64,000 nt of DNA from Cynocephalus volans (GCF_027409185.1 NC_084462.1:154987490-155051489), one strand, 5' to 3'; shown: positions 23,901 through 37,369, counted from the stretch's first letter. Notes: a model not told the origin generated them from the sequence alone. A program made the numbers and translations.

Positions 23901-26900
23901 TTGTCTTTTACCTGTAAAATGGTGCTGTCTGCAAAGCCAAAGCCATCCTTTAACAAGGCCGTGATGTAGCTGAGATCCATGCACAGGAAAGGACTGCCTG
24001 AGGTGAAGTGTTCCAAGTTATCACACACTGAAAGTAAGAGTGTGAACAGTGGAGTTCAAGTTTGCAACTAACTGAGAAGTATAGGATTTTCTCTAAATAT
24101 AGACAGAGATAGAATAAGCCAAGCAGAAGTCTCCATCTGGTGATGCTGGGGCCTCCTGGAGACTAGACTGTGAACTGATCGCCTCTGCAAGACCGCAGCT
24201 TCTTAAGAACTTGCACATGTCTGGTGTGATATCTTATCTACTCAAATTTACATGGGTCCTAGTTATTTACTAAATTGCTATGATCTATTCTGGGGACTTA
24301 GTTCTAAGTCTCTTACCTATTATTTATGCTGAGGCCCAGAAGACAGAGAAATACCATTTAGCCCTACTATGGGGCCACCGGATAAGATCATTTGTATATT
24401 AGATCGATTCTCTCAGGGAAGCCTCTGTGGCTACTTCCCATATATTTTGGTGCTCAGTGTTTCATTAACATTGATAACACTATTTCAATAGAAATAAATG
24501 AATAAAAGGAAGAAATGTATAAAGAAGAAAAACTGTTTTCACCACTCCCCCAAAGCCTCTTATATTCCCGTATGTTTGCCCAGAATTCTATGCCACCTAA
24601 TGCTTTTAACTCCTTGCAAAGATTGGAAGACCCAGAAAGAAACTAGCCCTCTGAGAGACTTTCTGAGCTGACTGAGGCAATTTAGGTCACTTTAGGTCAC
24701 CGGAGTTGGCAGGGGCTTCCCCTGACACTCACCTTCCCTGGCTTTTCTTTCAAAATCTTCAACTTTTAAAACACCTCCCTTTTCATAATCTGAAATGAAA
24801 CAGAAAAGTGGCTGATGTCAAAAAGCCTTCAAGGAAACATAAAGAAATTGATTCCAGTGATACTTTTAATAAGGAAAAACTAGAAATAAACAAAATTTCC
24901 AGTATTAGAGAATAGAATAAACAAACGACATATTCATACAATATAATCTGTGCAGACTATTTATTTATTTATTTATAATCTATTTTATTTCATATATATT
25001 TAACCACAATAAAAAAACAGACCCATAAAAAATTAGTAAATATTAATCATTTCTCTCAGGCCATGACAGATCATGTACATACACTGTCACAACTAAACAA
25101 AAACATTACTTTTGTGATAAGAAAAAAGGTTTCCATAAAGGGGCAGGAAGAAACTTTTTTGGGTGATGGATATGTTCATTATCTTGAATGTGGTGATGGT
25201 TTCACAGGTGTATACATATGACAAAACTTGGCAAATTGTACACTTTAAATGTATGCATTTACTGTATGTCAATTAAACCTCAATAAAGATGTAAAAAAAA
25301 AGACTTAATGTAACTGTATAGTTTTTTAGGTCATCTCCTAGCTCCAAAATATTCTAAGTCACATTTACCCTTGCGTTCAAGTGACTAGTGCCACTCAGCA
25401 ACCAGCACTGGAGAGATTCAGGTAATCATCCCAACAAAGCATTTCAAATACTCCTTCTCCTTGACTCCTCCCCCACAGCCCCACCCACTATCCTCTCTGG
25501 TCTGACACCTGGGGTAAACTCACCAATCATGTCTGTGTCAGCAGCTCGATCATAATAGTAAGAGAAAGCATAGAAGGAGCTTCTCTGGATCTCCTCTGGC
25601 TGGTGAAGTTTTCCTTGTACCACCCTCAGCACTTCAGCATAGCAGGGCTCAAAGCCCATCTCCCCTGCTAGGGCAAAGGTGCACAGGGGTCAGGAGAGAA
25701 CAATGGTAGGGGAAGGGGCCACTTTCGGAGGCAAGCTGCTGGAGCCAGTAAGGGAACGGCAGGAGGACCAAGGAAGGCAGAAGGCTGAGGCTCAAGACAG
25801 AGGGCTTAAAAACAAAGATGAGCAAACCTCTGCAGCCTCACTGCTCTGTTTCTCCAAGGCAGCTCCCCTCCCTAACCTGTGTTCACCAAAAATGGCCACA
25901 GCCGACCTTGTGCTGCTGCCTAGCACTATGTTTCATGGTATTATTTATCAGCAAGTGTCTAGAGGGCTCAACTGCTTCCTTCACTGGGAAGTTGATTTCT
26001 TTCCTTGTTTTTAAGGTCTGTTCCTTTTATAATACCTAAGATGAATTAATCTTCCTACTGTTTCAATTTAAATTTTATTATAATTTAAACAGCTAAACAT
26101 TAACTGAACAGGGGTTCACACTGCTGTGTTAGACCCAGGCTAAGAACAGGTTTCTAAAGGATCAATGACACTTAGTCAGGGAAAGAGAACAGTATGCAGA
26201 GTGACAACTGCCTTGTTCACTGTCGCTTCACATTAGTCCTTGGAAGCATTAAAGATCTTTGGAATGAGTCCCTGAAACACGATAAGCTTCTCTTGAGCTC
26301 TGGAAAAAGTTTCCATGGAACTTTTCCAGAGCTTCTACTATAAAGGTAATTTTCACCAGTGAAAAAAACATCACTTACCTTCTTGGTTGCCACCATACTG
26401 GTATTTCATGCCCCCAAAGATCCACTCTGCTTCCAACCATCTCGGTAGACAGGCACTTCGGAAAGTGTGTCCATCAATCCCTGGAGGAAACCAGAGCATA
26501 AAGTAAGAGGCATGTATGTGAGAGAAGGGAGGAAGGCAAGCAAGAAGCCAGTGAGGCTGAAAGGAATCACCAAGGGGGCTGGGCCTTAAAATCTTATGAA
26601 ATTAGTTCCATGATTACAGACAGCCACAGGAATTCTTAACTCAGGTTTCACACATAGGCTTTGAGGGGTTGGTGAGTCTCCAGAAATTAGAGACAAATCT
26701 TCACGCACATGCGCATTTGGCAGAGGGGTCCATAGCTTTCGTCACATCTCAAATAAACACAAAATCCACAGTTGAGTAAGTTCCATCCTTTCTAAAAACA
26801 GGAAAAAAATACCATGCCATCTTTTTCACTGGTTGCAGAGAGGCTTAAGTGAAACACACTTGTAGATGTTTTGTAAACTCTGAAATGCAATACAGTCCTC

Positions 26901-29900
26901 ATCCCAATAATAGTTTAGTATGAGACAGGCACTGTCAAAAGTGCCTTAAATGCAAAATTTCATTTAAGGTGAGGAAAAGAGCACAGAAAAATTAACTAAC
27001 TTGCCCCAAATCACAAAACTGGGAGGAAACCCAGTTCTGCCTGACTCCAACTGTGAAGAGCTGAATGGAATTGCTCAGTTATTCCACCTTGCAAATAAAA
27101 CAGACCTTGCTTCCTATACCTCCCATGTAAAGCTAAGGGCTTGAGCAAGCTCTTGCCAAATGCACTCTTTGAGCCCTGAATTTCTGCAGATGCTTCAGCC
27201 TCCTGGCCACAGTCTGTTCCCCCTTATACAAGTACACGTCATTATAAAAATAGCTAATAATATATACAAAAACATCTGAACTTAAAAAGTAGAAAAGGAA
27301 TTTGCTATTATTATGTCCATTATACAACATATGCTTCCCAACTCAACATAAGCTTTTCCTCCACTGAATCACTGCCAAGGAAGGGAAGAGGCAAGGTAAG
27401 TACAGGTGTTACTCTCACCATCCCCCACCCAGCACAGGCACCCAGACCAACCTTCCATCTCCAGGGCTCCTAGGGTTGCTAGTCTTGCAGCTTTCAATCC
27501 AAACCCCAAGTAACTGTAAAATATAGGATTGACCAATGTCATGCTGGTCCTGAAGTTCTCCAGCCTAAAGTTACCTCTTTCAAAAGTAGGATGGTTTCTC
27601 TGTCTCCTTCTGGAGAGGTGAAAACTTTGTTCTGTCTCTGTGACTTATTCATCTCATGTGGTCAACAAGAGATAATTTCTCTACAGTTGGAATGAAGGCT
27701 CTGCAGTATGAACTCCCAACAGCTATGATTCAAAGGCTAGAGACAGTGACAATTCCTAGGGTCCCACCTGGAACCATCCCCAGAAAAGCTCTCATTAGCT
27801 TAGCTCCCAACCCCAACTGGGATCAAATTCCAGGCTGGAGTTTGAGCATCTGAAAGCCAGCTCAAAGGAGTTGGCACGGAGCTTTGACTGAGCCTTCTCC
27901 AAATGTCCTCTCTCTAGAGAAAACATTTGTCTCTTAAGTTACATACTTTTGGGGCCAATAATGGAGAAGCCTCTTAGGTCCCTTGGTTTCTGGTAAATGG
28001 CTTTGGTTTTAGCTGATAGGCCTTAGGGCACTGACAAACACTTTGTAAAACTGATCAGATGCAATAACAGACATGAGAATAGAATGTTCTGAAAAGTTAG
28101 GAGAATCATACAACGTGAAATATTATTCTTCCTGTCCCCCTCCTCACCTATGTGTATAGAGCTTATAAGTGCTGTTAAACATCTCAAAGGAAGTGAGGTA
28201 GCCCTTTGGGGTTTGTTCCAGGGTTTTCTGCAAATCAGAAAAAGCAAAAAGACTATTCAGGATCTGCAATTATCTGAAAATATTATCACCACCATCCCTG
28301 TCCCTCCCCACAAAAATCAGAGATGGAGACAGATTAAGCTGCTAATCTCACAAGGCATGAGGAATCAAAGGGACTCTGAACAATGAGAGGGCAAGGCAAA
28401 GTTCATCCAATCATTCATTGACTCTACTCAGCCTTATTTGTCGTGGGGCTGCTATCTGATAATGGGGTGCCACTTTCTTGGCACCATGATTTGCCTGTCA
28501 AGTGTGTTGCTAACCAGACCTTCATGTAAATGACTCACCTCAAACTGGGGCAGGAAAGTGATTTGGGTGGAGGCCCCCCCCAGGTCCAGGGTCCCCACAG
28601 TATCCTGGCTGTGGCCATGCAGCTGACCTGTCAATGAGACCCAGCTCTGAATATGTTATGCATCCTCGAAAGCCTAACTCTTGTCTGTCTGCAATTTCTT
28701 TCCTGCCGTCATGTTACACTAAAGGTATTCCACAAATACTCCCACTGCTCCCCAGCCCCAAAGGCGAATGTAAACTCAGAAGACTCTTGCTGTAGCTGAG
28801 GCCTTGAAAGCAAGTTGTAAGCATTAACTTCCTGTGTTTTCTTTCCTTTTTTCTTTTTAAGGAAAGAACAAGGGCTGGTCAGGTAGCTCAGTTGGTTAGA
28901 GTTCAGTGCTGATAACACCAAGGTCAAGGGTTAGGATCGCCCCCCCCCCGCCATGCCAGCAACCAAAAAACCACAAAAACAGTACAGGAAGAAAGAAAGG
29001 GAGTTTTACTCTTTTGACCGTGCATGTAAAAGCCAGTTAAAGTCTTAAGATAAATTTGAGGAAGGATGTATTACCTGTCAGAAAATTCACAGTAACCCAA
29101 GCTAGTATGCCTAAAAAAGAGAGACAAAGATTACATTATAGAGCATTTTTCTCGCTTTCTTGGCCCCATCCTTGTTCTTTTTCTCTCTAAATTTCATGCC
29201 TAGAGCACACGTTTCCCTACTCCCATTCCTCCATTCCTGCTATCCCTTTCCTCTGTGCTTATTTGTTTCTCTTCACTTAATTCACTTTTCTTCAGCACCC
29301 ATCCCTGTTCCCAGTTCGTTTAATTAGATCTTTCACTGACCCTGTTCCTTTCCACCTGGAACATATATCAACACCTGTCCCACCTTCATAGGATCCATCC
29401 ATGATGCTAACACTGTCATCTGGTACCAGGAAAGGTGACTTCTTGAAGACCTCCTCTACCTAGAAAAAAAGGGAAAAAACCTGGATTCCTTAAGGCAATT
29501 TACGTATTGATTTCCATATTTTGGCTGTGTCCTATAAGGCTTAAAAAACTACTCTATTTTCTCTAGATAAAATTTTAGCAGAACTCATTCCTTTTCCCTA
29601 AGAAACTAGAGAAGGAACTAAGCAACTCACTACGTTTCTTGCAAAAACACAAACACTGGGCTTCCTTTCACTTTAAAGTAAACCTTGGGCTTGCTGGTTA
29701 GCTCAATTGAGAGAGCATGGTGCTGGTAACACCAAAGTCATAAATTCAAGTCTCTATACTGGCAAGTTGAAAAAAAAGAAAAGTAAACCTCAACAAAACC
29801 ATTTAAATCTATAGGTGAACTAGACCTAGGGAAGGGCATATATTTGACCCTGCTAGCCCAAATCAGTATCCTGTAATTTTTTTTAAAACCTGATAACTTC

Positions 29901-32900
29901 TATCTGGACATACTCTAGAAGCTGGGAGGAGCCTTTCCTACTCTATTTCTTTCTTTCTTTTTTGGGGGGTGGGGGGCAGCTGGCCAGTACAAGGATTGAA
30001 CCCTAGACCTTGGTGTTATCAGCACCACGCTCTAACCAGCTGAGCTAACCAGACTGCCTCCCACTCCGTTTCTTTTTTTCTTTTTTTTTAAAGATGACCG
30101 GTAAGGTGATCTTAACCCTTGACTTGGTGTTGTCAGCACCACGCTCTCCCAAGTGAGCCACGGGAGAGCAGATGGATGCATCCTGTGAAAGAGCTCATGT
30201 CCAAGAGCTGAGGTACTCTGCTATCAGCCTGATCCAACCCTGGTTGGATCCTGACAGATGGCTGGGGCCTCGAGAATCTAGGGACACCCCAGATGTAGAC
30301 TTATGGAATCCCATTTTAGGAGATGGGAATGAAGATCCAGCACAAATACTATTGACTCTCCATAAATAAGGCCAATGATATGGGTGTTTTTATTTTTATG
30401 TGATTATCATGGGGGATAAAAAAGATTCTCCATAAAGTAATAGAAAAAACTCTAGTCTATTTGCTGTTCTCATTTTTGATGGGATGAAACACATCATGTG
30501 GTGACCTCTGCACCCTGTTTCAAACCAGGAAAAGCCAATTAAGTTATCTATAAGCAAGCTTTTAAGGGGAAGACAGGTGAGCAAACAGAAATAAGCACAG
30601 AAAGTGTTCCTGCTCTTGCCTTCTCCACTCCTCTCCACTGCCTCACAGTTTGTTCTCAACACAGCAGACAGAATGGTGCTTTTAAAATAGGCGTTGGATC
30701 CTGTCTCTCGTTAGGTCAAAGCCTTCCAGTGGCTTCCTTCTTAGAGAAATAGCCAAAGTCTTTGTACTGGCCTTTGAGTCCCTACATGATAAATTCCCCC
30801 ACCCCCCCCCCTCCACCTCTCTGACTTCGTCTCCTACTTCCCTTTCAGCACCCCCCCCAAGCTGAGCTGACCTCCTTCTGGATGCTTTTCCTGAGCACAG
30901 CAAGCGCATTCCTGCCTCTGGCCTTTGTACCTACTGTTTCTTTAGCCTGGAATATTCCTCTCAAAATGTCTTACGTAACTTGTCCCTTCGTTCTCCTCAG
31001 ATCTCTGAGCAAATGAATCTTATCAAAGAGAGCTTCCTTGACTGCCCTATTTAAAAAAGCATCTCCCCCACACCACCACCAGCATTCCCAGCCTGCCTTA
31101 CCCTGCTTTCTTTTTCTCCATAACATCTACAGCACCTGACATACTTTGTATTGATCTGTTAGTTGTTTATTTTCTGTCTCCCTGAAACAAGAATGTAAGC
31201 TCCAGGAGGGCAGGGACTGTTTTGTCTTTTTTGTTCCCTGCTTCCTTGCTATATGTGTCCCCAGAACTTCAACAGCACCCAGTACTACTAGTAAGCACTC
31301 ATACATTGAATGAAGGAATGGATGGATGGATGAGGAATTGGGATTCAGATTCTCACACAATATGCTTGCTAGGCAGCTTGTCCTTGGACAAGGGACTTAA
31401 GCCCTCTGTCCTGACAGTCAAAGGAAAATTGAATTTAGAGGGCTGAATTAGCAAATCTATAATATAGAATCCTTTTTTGCTATGATTTTTTTGTAATAAT
31501 GGGATTCTGCCTATTCTTCACAACATGAAATTTAAATGTTTATTGCACAATAAATATGTACAATAAACTTAAATATTGAGCTTAACAAAACTCTCTATAC
31601 TTAAATTTTTTTTCTTTTTTGGGGGGCAGTGGTCAGTACAAGGATCAAACCCTGGACCTTGGTGTTATGCTCTAACCAACTGAGCTATATACTTAAATTT
31701 TTGATCTGAATAAGAAGGGAGTTGAAATAGATGACCTTTAAAAATCTTTCAAACTTTAAAATTCCATTATTTCTCTCAAAAGCTTTATGCTGAGGGAAAA
31801 AAAAGGCAGACATATAAAAAAGAATATAAATGTATGATTCCATTTACATTAACTGTAAGAATAAGCAAAACTTATCTGTAGTGACAGAAAGTAGATCAGT
31901 GGTTGCCTCATTTCAGGGGTGAGGAAAACTAACTATAAAGGGACATGAGGAAACTTCTATATCTGTCACAATTCATTTAACTGTACACTTAAAATAGATA
32001 CATTTCATTGTATGTAAGTTTACCTCAATAAAGTTGATTAAAAACAATTTCTATAATTCTACTTTAAAAAGTTAGAAGAATTAAGAATACCATGGACAGG
32101 AAGTACTTCAAACTTTCCAGGAAAAGCTCTATAAATTTGAGAGTGACGGTTCAAAATGCAAATAACTAACAACAAGAGCCCAGAGTCATCATAGTGCCGT
32201 GGCAATGGTGCAATACTAAAGGTAGCAGTTATACTCCAAAGGGCTAAAAGCTCATAAAGAAAATAATCATACAAGGAAAAAGACAGAATTATCTGAGATA
32301 CAGATTTCAAAAATTACCTCGAAGAGTAGAGCCTGGGCTTTCTGTTCTGGTAGTAAGCGCAGTCCTGCCGTTGCCTTCAGGACCAGTGGGGTCCTTTTCC
32401 AGTGACTTCGAGGGATTGAGTCTTTGGCCACCTCTAAGAGTCTTTGAACAGTTTCAGCACCCTCCAAAAGAGATGACCCATTCATCCAATGAACAGTCCA
32501 TTTAGAGATACTAGTCTATTCCTTCAACACACTTTGGGGGGACAACAGGAGCGAGGTGGCAGAGGGTTCCAACCTCTCTGCTCTGTAAGAGCAGAAACCT
32601 GGAGAAGTGAACCACTTCGAAGAAGGAGAATCAATTTCATTTTGATAGTCAAAATAAAAATTATTCTTTTATAGTTTTGTCATTTTAGTTGATTGTTATT
32701 TTACGTCTCATATAAATTAGCCTTAGGCCAGAAAGTTGGGTATAGTGAAGGAAACACAGGAGTTGGAGTCAGAAGACTTGCTTGCTAGCCCTGTGGCCTA
32801 ACATAGGTCATCTGGCCTTCCTGGGGCTTGGTTTCCTTAGGTGTGAGATGGGAGATACACTTCACACCACCACTAAACCAGTGTGCGTATTAGACGAGGC

Positions 32901-34858
32901 AGAGTGCATGTAGTTGCCATACAAATGCTAGCTACAGTTGTTATAATCCTATACTTTTTGTGATCTCCTTAAGAACAGAACATGTCAGGCTCTTTTTTGC
33001 AACCCCAGCACCTACATGCATGGCACACAGTAGATGCTCAATATATGATAAATGAAAAAAATTATTTTAAATCCACTGTTTCCCTGAGTGAACATTTATT
33101 CTGACAACACACTGTCCTGTAATCATTATTATTAGCAAATACAACACAATCATCTTTTCTAAATGTCAATCCAGTTTCTGATAATGCGGTTGCTTTCAAC
33201 AGTTCCTAATTTTCTAGCACATTTGCCATTTCATGTGCTTTTGAGCTGAGAAAATACATCCTCTCAGTTCTTCAAGCTCGAACCATTTTTAACCTAAGTT
33301 TCCCTTTGGGTAATGCTTATTCTGGTGACACTGAATAATACCACCCTTACATCTGCTACCAGAGTTCAACATTCTGCCTTATTCCATTCTACTTCAGCAT
33401 GGCCTCAGACACACTGGGTATAGTATGTTGTGGGTGCTCAGCTGTGAAATACAGTCACCACAAACTCCCTGTTCATCCTTTACTACCTCAAATTTTTGTC
33501 ATCATTGGTTGTTGCCTAATTTCTAGGGTATAGGCATGATTCGATCCTATACTAGAGCACTATGAAGTCAAATTCAGGGGGTCCCCATCCCTTTAATTGC
33601 TATGTTTAAACTTCATACCTTACAGAACATTTCTGTCTTCTGTGTTTATATTAACCAATGAAGTTGATGGCTTCAACTCAAAATCTTAAACAGTAAATAC
33701 ACAAGGAGCAATCTTCTAAAAGCTGGTGTCATCTCTGCATGACCACAATCTATTTTCTAGCCTCCTTCCACCCATCCCTACTAAGCCTGGGGTATACAAT
33801 TACAATTACGAGGAGAGAAAACTGATCTTGAAGATGACCTCAATATCATTGATGAATAGCATGAGATATTTAACAGCAGTGGTGTGGTCAAGTTATCAAG
33901 GCATTGAGAATCTAAATACTGAATCATAAGAAGCTCACCTGCTTGGGTTGATCTATGAAAGCAGAAAGTCCTGGCTTCACAGAATCAAAAATTTCCCCTT
34001 CCAGAATTGGAAGATGTCCTATTTTGTTCATGGAACAAAACAGAAAAGAGATAGCTGATTACCAAGAGTTAGGCTGCTTCAGATACTGGACTCTGTAAGT
34101 TTTCATATAACTTACTAGACAACCTGCTTCTCTCCCAAGCTATTCCAAACAACCCCACTTGTGAGGAATGTCTTGCAGGAATATTGAGAAAGGGGAATAG
34201 AGGGCGATAGACAACCCTTGAGGGTCCCTCTGAGGAAAGAACACTGACAATTCAGAAAAAGTTAATCTTCAGGGTCCCCTGAGCCCCTTCTCCAAGGATG
34301 GCAATGAAATTCTCATGTGACCCTTCTCGTAAGACCACTCCCAGCATTCTCAATGTTTGAACCCCTGGAGTATTAACCATCTTTAGAGAAGAGCAAGGAC
34401 AAATTATAGCTATACTTCTTGGTCACATGGGTTTCAGACTATAGGCAGCCCAGATCTCTCTTAATTTCACATTGAATTAAATCATGTGTTCAATTATAGT
34501 CCAAAGTGTTCTCGAAAGAAAGACATTCACTAGCTGTAAGATTCTGTAATTCACATTACACACTCTCAGCACATTTGTTTCTGTGAAGAGATGCTAAAGT
34601 GTGGATTTATAGACTCTAGTGAGGGTCCCATTTGTACTTACCTGGTATTTTCTGCACAAAGGTGTAAACATGAATTCGAGTTCCAGTGCTCCCTGCATCA
34701 AACATAATTCCATATAAGGTGCTGGCACTGACATTGATGGGGCACATGGAAGACAGGAAGACTCCCTCAAACCAAGTGTGCTGGTCTCTGTGGAAGACAG
34801 AGCTGCAAACACAGGACACCAGCAGCATGAAAAAGACTGCACCCCAGGATGTGGCCAT
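20938..34858 (-). CDS. ENTPD5: ENTPD5, ER nucleoside diphosphatase
   Basis: Thirteen minus-strand coding exons: 34858-34642, 34018-33939, 32461-32318, 29459-29384, 29110-29075, 28627-28539, 28227-28148, 27513-27452, 26480-26379, 25664-25524, 24789-24733, 24027-23912, 21024-20938 (stop 20940-20938). Together 1287 nt, 428 residues plus stop, equal to the human length, with frame preserved throughout. The enzyme hydrolyses UDP and GDP in the ER lumen, supporting glucosylation-dependent glycoprotein folding. Residues 1-22 form a hydrophobic signal peptide ([13 protein letters not shown]). Apyrase conserved regions are intact in order: DAGSTGTR (ACR1), ATAGLR (ACR2), SYEGILAW (ACR3), [10 protein letters not shown] (ACR4) and YAFSYYYD (ACR5). 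No C-terminal membrane anchor is present, as expected for this soluble family member. A 2.9 kb intron precedes the last exon. COQ6 lies convergent downstream; the promoter is about 19.5 kb upstream at the BBOF1 CpG island. Confidence 0.98.
21514..21682 (-). mobile_element. CYN-type SINE, dimer
   Basis: Two tRNA-like units in antisense; aactgcctcttctt flanks at 21500-21513 and 21683-21696. Confidence 0.85.
22490..22700 (+). repeat. MIR SINE
   Basis: ctatacaccaggcatgtgct, aacaaccctatgaaataggt, gtaacacagctagtaagttt match MIR. In the last ENTPD5 intron. Confidence 0.75.
23155..23225 (+). repeat. AT-rich quasi-tandem repeat
   Basis: Four spaced copies of aaatatatgag-like units (ctaaatatatgaggaactaa ... 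actatatatatgagg). Confidence 0.6.
23226..23289 (+). mobile_element. Tail-only retro-insertion
   Basis: Exact 16-bp direct repeats aaataagtcactcatt (23226-23241 and 23274-23289) enclose 32 bp of A-rich sequence only. Best read as target-primed insertion of nothing but an A-rich tail. Confidence 0.6.
24855..25300 (+). repeat. L1M 3' end
   Basis: Sense L1M 3' end: gatggatatgttcattatct, caaattgtacactttaaatg, then cctcaataaagatgtaaaaa with an A tail. Upstream sequence (tattcatacaatataatctg) fits the same element. Confidence 0.7.
26920..27055 (+). repeat. MIR SINE
   Basis: tatgagacaggcactgtcaa, aactaacttgccccaaatca, cccagttctgcctgactcc match MIR. Confidence 0.6.
28871..28975 (+). mobile_element. 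CYN-type SINE, monomer
   Basis: Sense monomer (ggtagctcagttggttagag, gctgataacaccaaggtc) with a C-rich expansion and A-rich tail; flanking duplication not clear. Confidence 0.8.
29686..29779 (+). mobile_element. CYN-type SINE, monomer
   Basis: Sense, diverged; 11-bp duplication aaagtaaacct at 29675-29685 and 29780-29790. Confidence 0.8.
29952..30058 (-). mobile_element. CYN-type SINE, monomer
   Basis: Antisense monomer (ccttggtgttatcagcacca, accagctgagctaaccag) ending in a T/G-rich tail; flanks ctctatttctttc and ctccgtttcttttt. Confidence 0.8.
30072..30166 (-). mobile_element. CYN-type SINE, recombined dimer (single unit)
   Basis: Same right/left unit junction as the copy at 20141-20236, here ending ccacggg without the final ggccggccc. 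Sits directly beside the previous monomer. Confidence 0.75.
30640..31330 (+). repeat. L2 LINE fragment
   Basis: L2 sense order is clear: aagccttccagtggcttcc, ctctggcctttgtacc, tcctcagatctctgagc, gctccaggagggcagggact, then a degraded end with gaatgaaggaatggatgg. Contains C-rich runs. In an ENTPD5 intron. Confidence 0.8.
31611..31687 (-). mobile_element. CYN-type SINE, monomer with internal loss
   Basis: Short antisense monomer lacking part of the middle (gtgttatgctctaaccaact). Exact 15-bp duplication tatacttaaattttt on both sides. Confidence 0.85.
31795..32045 (+). repeat. L1M 3' end
   Basis: Sense L1M 3' end with gatcagtggttgcctcattt, actgtacacttaaaatagat and a terminal cctcaataaagttgattaaa. 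In an ENTPD5 intron. Confidence 0.75.
32745..32945 (+). repeat. MIR SINE
   Basis: ggagttggagtcagaagact, ccctgtggcctaacatagg, ggtttccttaggtgtgagat match the MIR 5' and core parts. Confidence 0.6.
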
Positions 34859-34919
34859 TCTCTTCCCAAGATGTGGTTGGGTCTAGGCTTTTGTTGCAGA
34901 AGCAGTGCTGCTTATACAC
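34859..34919 (-). other. ENTPD5: ENTPD5 5' UTR part of first coding exon
   Basis: Upstream of the ENTPD5 start codon, a plausible acceptor (gccactgcag) ends at 34920, giving about 61 nt of 5' UTR in the coding exon. The polypyrimidine tract is weak, so the boundary is an estimate. I chose the ATG at 34858 because it gives the MATSW start of the human protein; the longer upstream frame (from 34869) is off-frame. Confidence 0.5.
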
Positions 34920-35519
34920 CTGCAGTGGCTTATAGGATAAAGACACACAAGGTTAGACCAATTGCCTGTTTTGGTTACACCCATAAAAGAAGAAACATCC
35001 ATTATATAAATCCCACCCCTGTGGTGTCTCTTCTCTATTTCTAATATCCAGTCCAACAAGCTAAACCAGGGTGATGTAGGTTCTCAGCAACTTTTCTGAA
35101 GGGTATCTGGTTCCAAAAGGAAACTGGGATTTAAAAAATATTTTCCCATGCTTTGCTTTTAATTGTAGGGTGTATCTCACATACTTAAAGGCTCTCTGCC
35201 ACCCACTTTTATTGTTGAGTCTAATCTTTCCATTTTGATGATTTTGCCTTTATATAGTAAACACCCCATCCTCCCTGCTTTCTTCCCTTCCTTGTTTTTG
35301 ACTGATAGATCAGTAGCTTCAATTTCTGAATTAAAGTTATAAAGTTACAAAGAAGTTATAAAGTCCTTATCACTGGGATATTCACAGCCTTCAGAAGTTA
35401 GACCACTGGACTGCCATCTGTGATCAACAATATTGCCAGTGGCTTGCACATATGACCACGTTTAAGGAAATAAATCAACCTAATTTAAAACACTTAAGTA
35501 AACCATTACGGTTTTAACA

Positions 35520-35700
35520 ACAGCCTCCCAGGTTTCAGGCCATGTATCCATAAGAAGTTAGGACAGATGGGCAAATTAAGACAGAGAAGTTCTATGACTT
35601 GCTGAAAGTCATAAAGCAAGTCAGTGGTGAAATCTGGATCAGAAATCAGTCCTTACTCTCAGAACCAACGTCTTCCCCTGATTCCACAATGCCTCACTCA
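35520..35700 (+). repeat. MIR SINE
   Basis: tatgacttgctgaaagtcat, aagcaagtcagtggtgaaat, gattccacaatgcctcac match the MIR 3' half, heavily diverged. Confidence 0.5.
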
Positions 35701-35839
35701 TAGCAAGTTACTGACCATATTTCCTAATGTGTCCTTAGCAGAGACATGAAATGTAGTGTGCTCAGCATTATTTGTTTTGGATTTGTATATTATGGTAGGT
35801 TAGATACAAATGCTGCTGAAAACCTAGAGCAAAGTTACA

Positions 35840-35970
35840 GGGAAAACAGTGAAGAGAGCCTCTTTTCACTTAGCCTCTCTGAGACTCTACTTCCTCACCT
35901 GTAAAATGGGAATAAGAGTACCTGCCCTCCCTCCCTTCCATGGTTCCTAGGAAAAGCAAATGAGATAGTG
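35840..35970 (+). repeat. MIR SINE
   Basis: gactctacttcctcacctgt, aaaatgggaataagagtacc, gcaaatgagatagtg match MIR. Confidence 0.65.
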
Positions 35971-36449
35971 TGTGTATATATATATATAAAAGGTTTTTTT
36001 CTCTCTTAAATTACAATGCATTGTTCAAATATTATGTAACATCTTTTATAGTGTTTTTCCAGGAGTGAGGTTGTAGAAAGTGAAAGAATGGCTTTGTTAT
36101 TATTACTGAGAAATACATTTTTAAAAAAAAATTTATAAAATAAAATGTACAGGAAGCTGTTTTTTGTTTGTTTGTTTGTTTTGGCATCATTCTGCAATAA
36201 AGCCATTATAGTGAATTTGAATGTTCTTGAATGTGTTATAAAAACACTTGGCAGTGTTCAATGGAATAATGGAATCCATTCTACCTGGTTGCTTTAGTAG
36301 TAACTTTTTTCTTTTTTCCGGGAGGGACATTAAATAAGAAACAAACAAACAAAAAATTAAGTGCTTTTTGTTTTAGTGATTTGTAGCTGGTCTGCTATAA
36401 AGCTCAGGCTATGTCCTATGACCTCACCTATAAAGGAGAACTGAAGTTC

Positions 36450-36665
36450 CTCAAGGTCAAAGTTTCTCAATCTCAGCACTATTGACATTTTGGGCTAGAG
36501 AATTCTTTGTTGTGGGTGCCGTCCTGTACATGGTAGGATGTTTAGAAGCGTCCCTGGCCTCCACCCAGTAGATGTCAGTAGCACCCCTTCCTCCCGCCCT
36601 TATCCCTCCAGTTGTGACAACCAAAAATGTCTTCAAACATTGCCAATTGTCTGCTGGCAAGGCTA
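36450..36665 (+). mobile_element. MER-type hAT transposon relic
   Basis: gtttctcaatctcagcacta, ttgacattttgggctagag, ctggcctccacccagtagat and caaaaatgtcttcaaacatt match a short hAT-Charlie-type MER element; subfamily not assigned. Confidence 0.6.
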
Positions 36666-37275
36666 TATTTTCTCTGCTCTAGGTTATATTTCCTCCTGGT
36701 ATTAATGAATAATGCCATATCTATCCTCTAACAGTTAAGGCCTCCTTAAATGCCCCATATGTACTTTGTTCAAAACAGTTTTGGGTCTCCTGATCCAGCT
36801 TTCATCTCTGGATCTTTTGTGCAAATCATGGTTATTGGCTAAATGACAAGATCTGATTCCAAAGTTCCCATTTCCCAGTCCCTTTATCTCTAACAGAATA
36901 CTTGGTATATCTGGAATATAGATTAAGGTTTTTCAGTCATTCTCAAGTCTGTTGATGATATAGGGTATGTTTTATCAAAATGCCTCCCTCCCCACAGGTG
37001 ATATATTACATAAAATAAGACAAATTAAAGTTTTAAAATTTTAAAATATTTAAAATAACTAGAGTTGATCTGAGGCACTACAACAGCAAAGTTCGAATCA
37101 CCCACTTGAACACTAGGCTGAACTTCTATTCTGTAGTTAAGAATGAGAGCTATTGGTTAGAAAAGTAACAGACAAAATTGTTCAACTTGTAGAATCTAAA
37201 CAAAGGAAACTTCATCCCAGGAAATCAGTGACTGAGACAAGGTAGCTTCCTGGCCAGATTCATACTCACATCTTA

Positions 37276-37369
37276 TTTATTTTTTGGCGGCTGGACAGTA
37301 CGGGGATCTGAACCCCTAACCTTCGTGTTACAAGGCTGTGCTATAATCAACCGAGCCAACCAGCCAGCC
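37276..37369 (-). mobile_element. CYN-type SINE, monomer
   Basis: Antisense monomer; flanks catactcacatctta and catgcccatatctta. Confidence 0.85.
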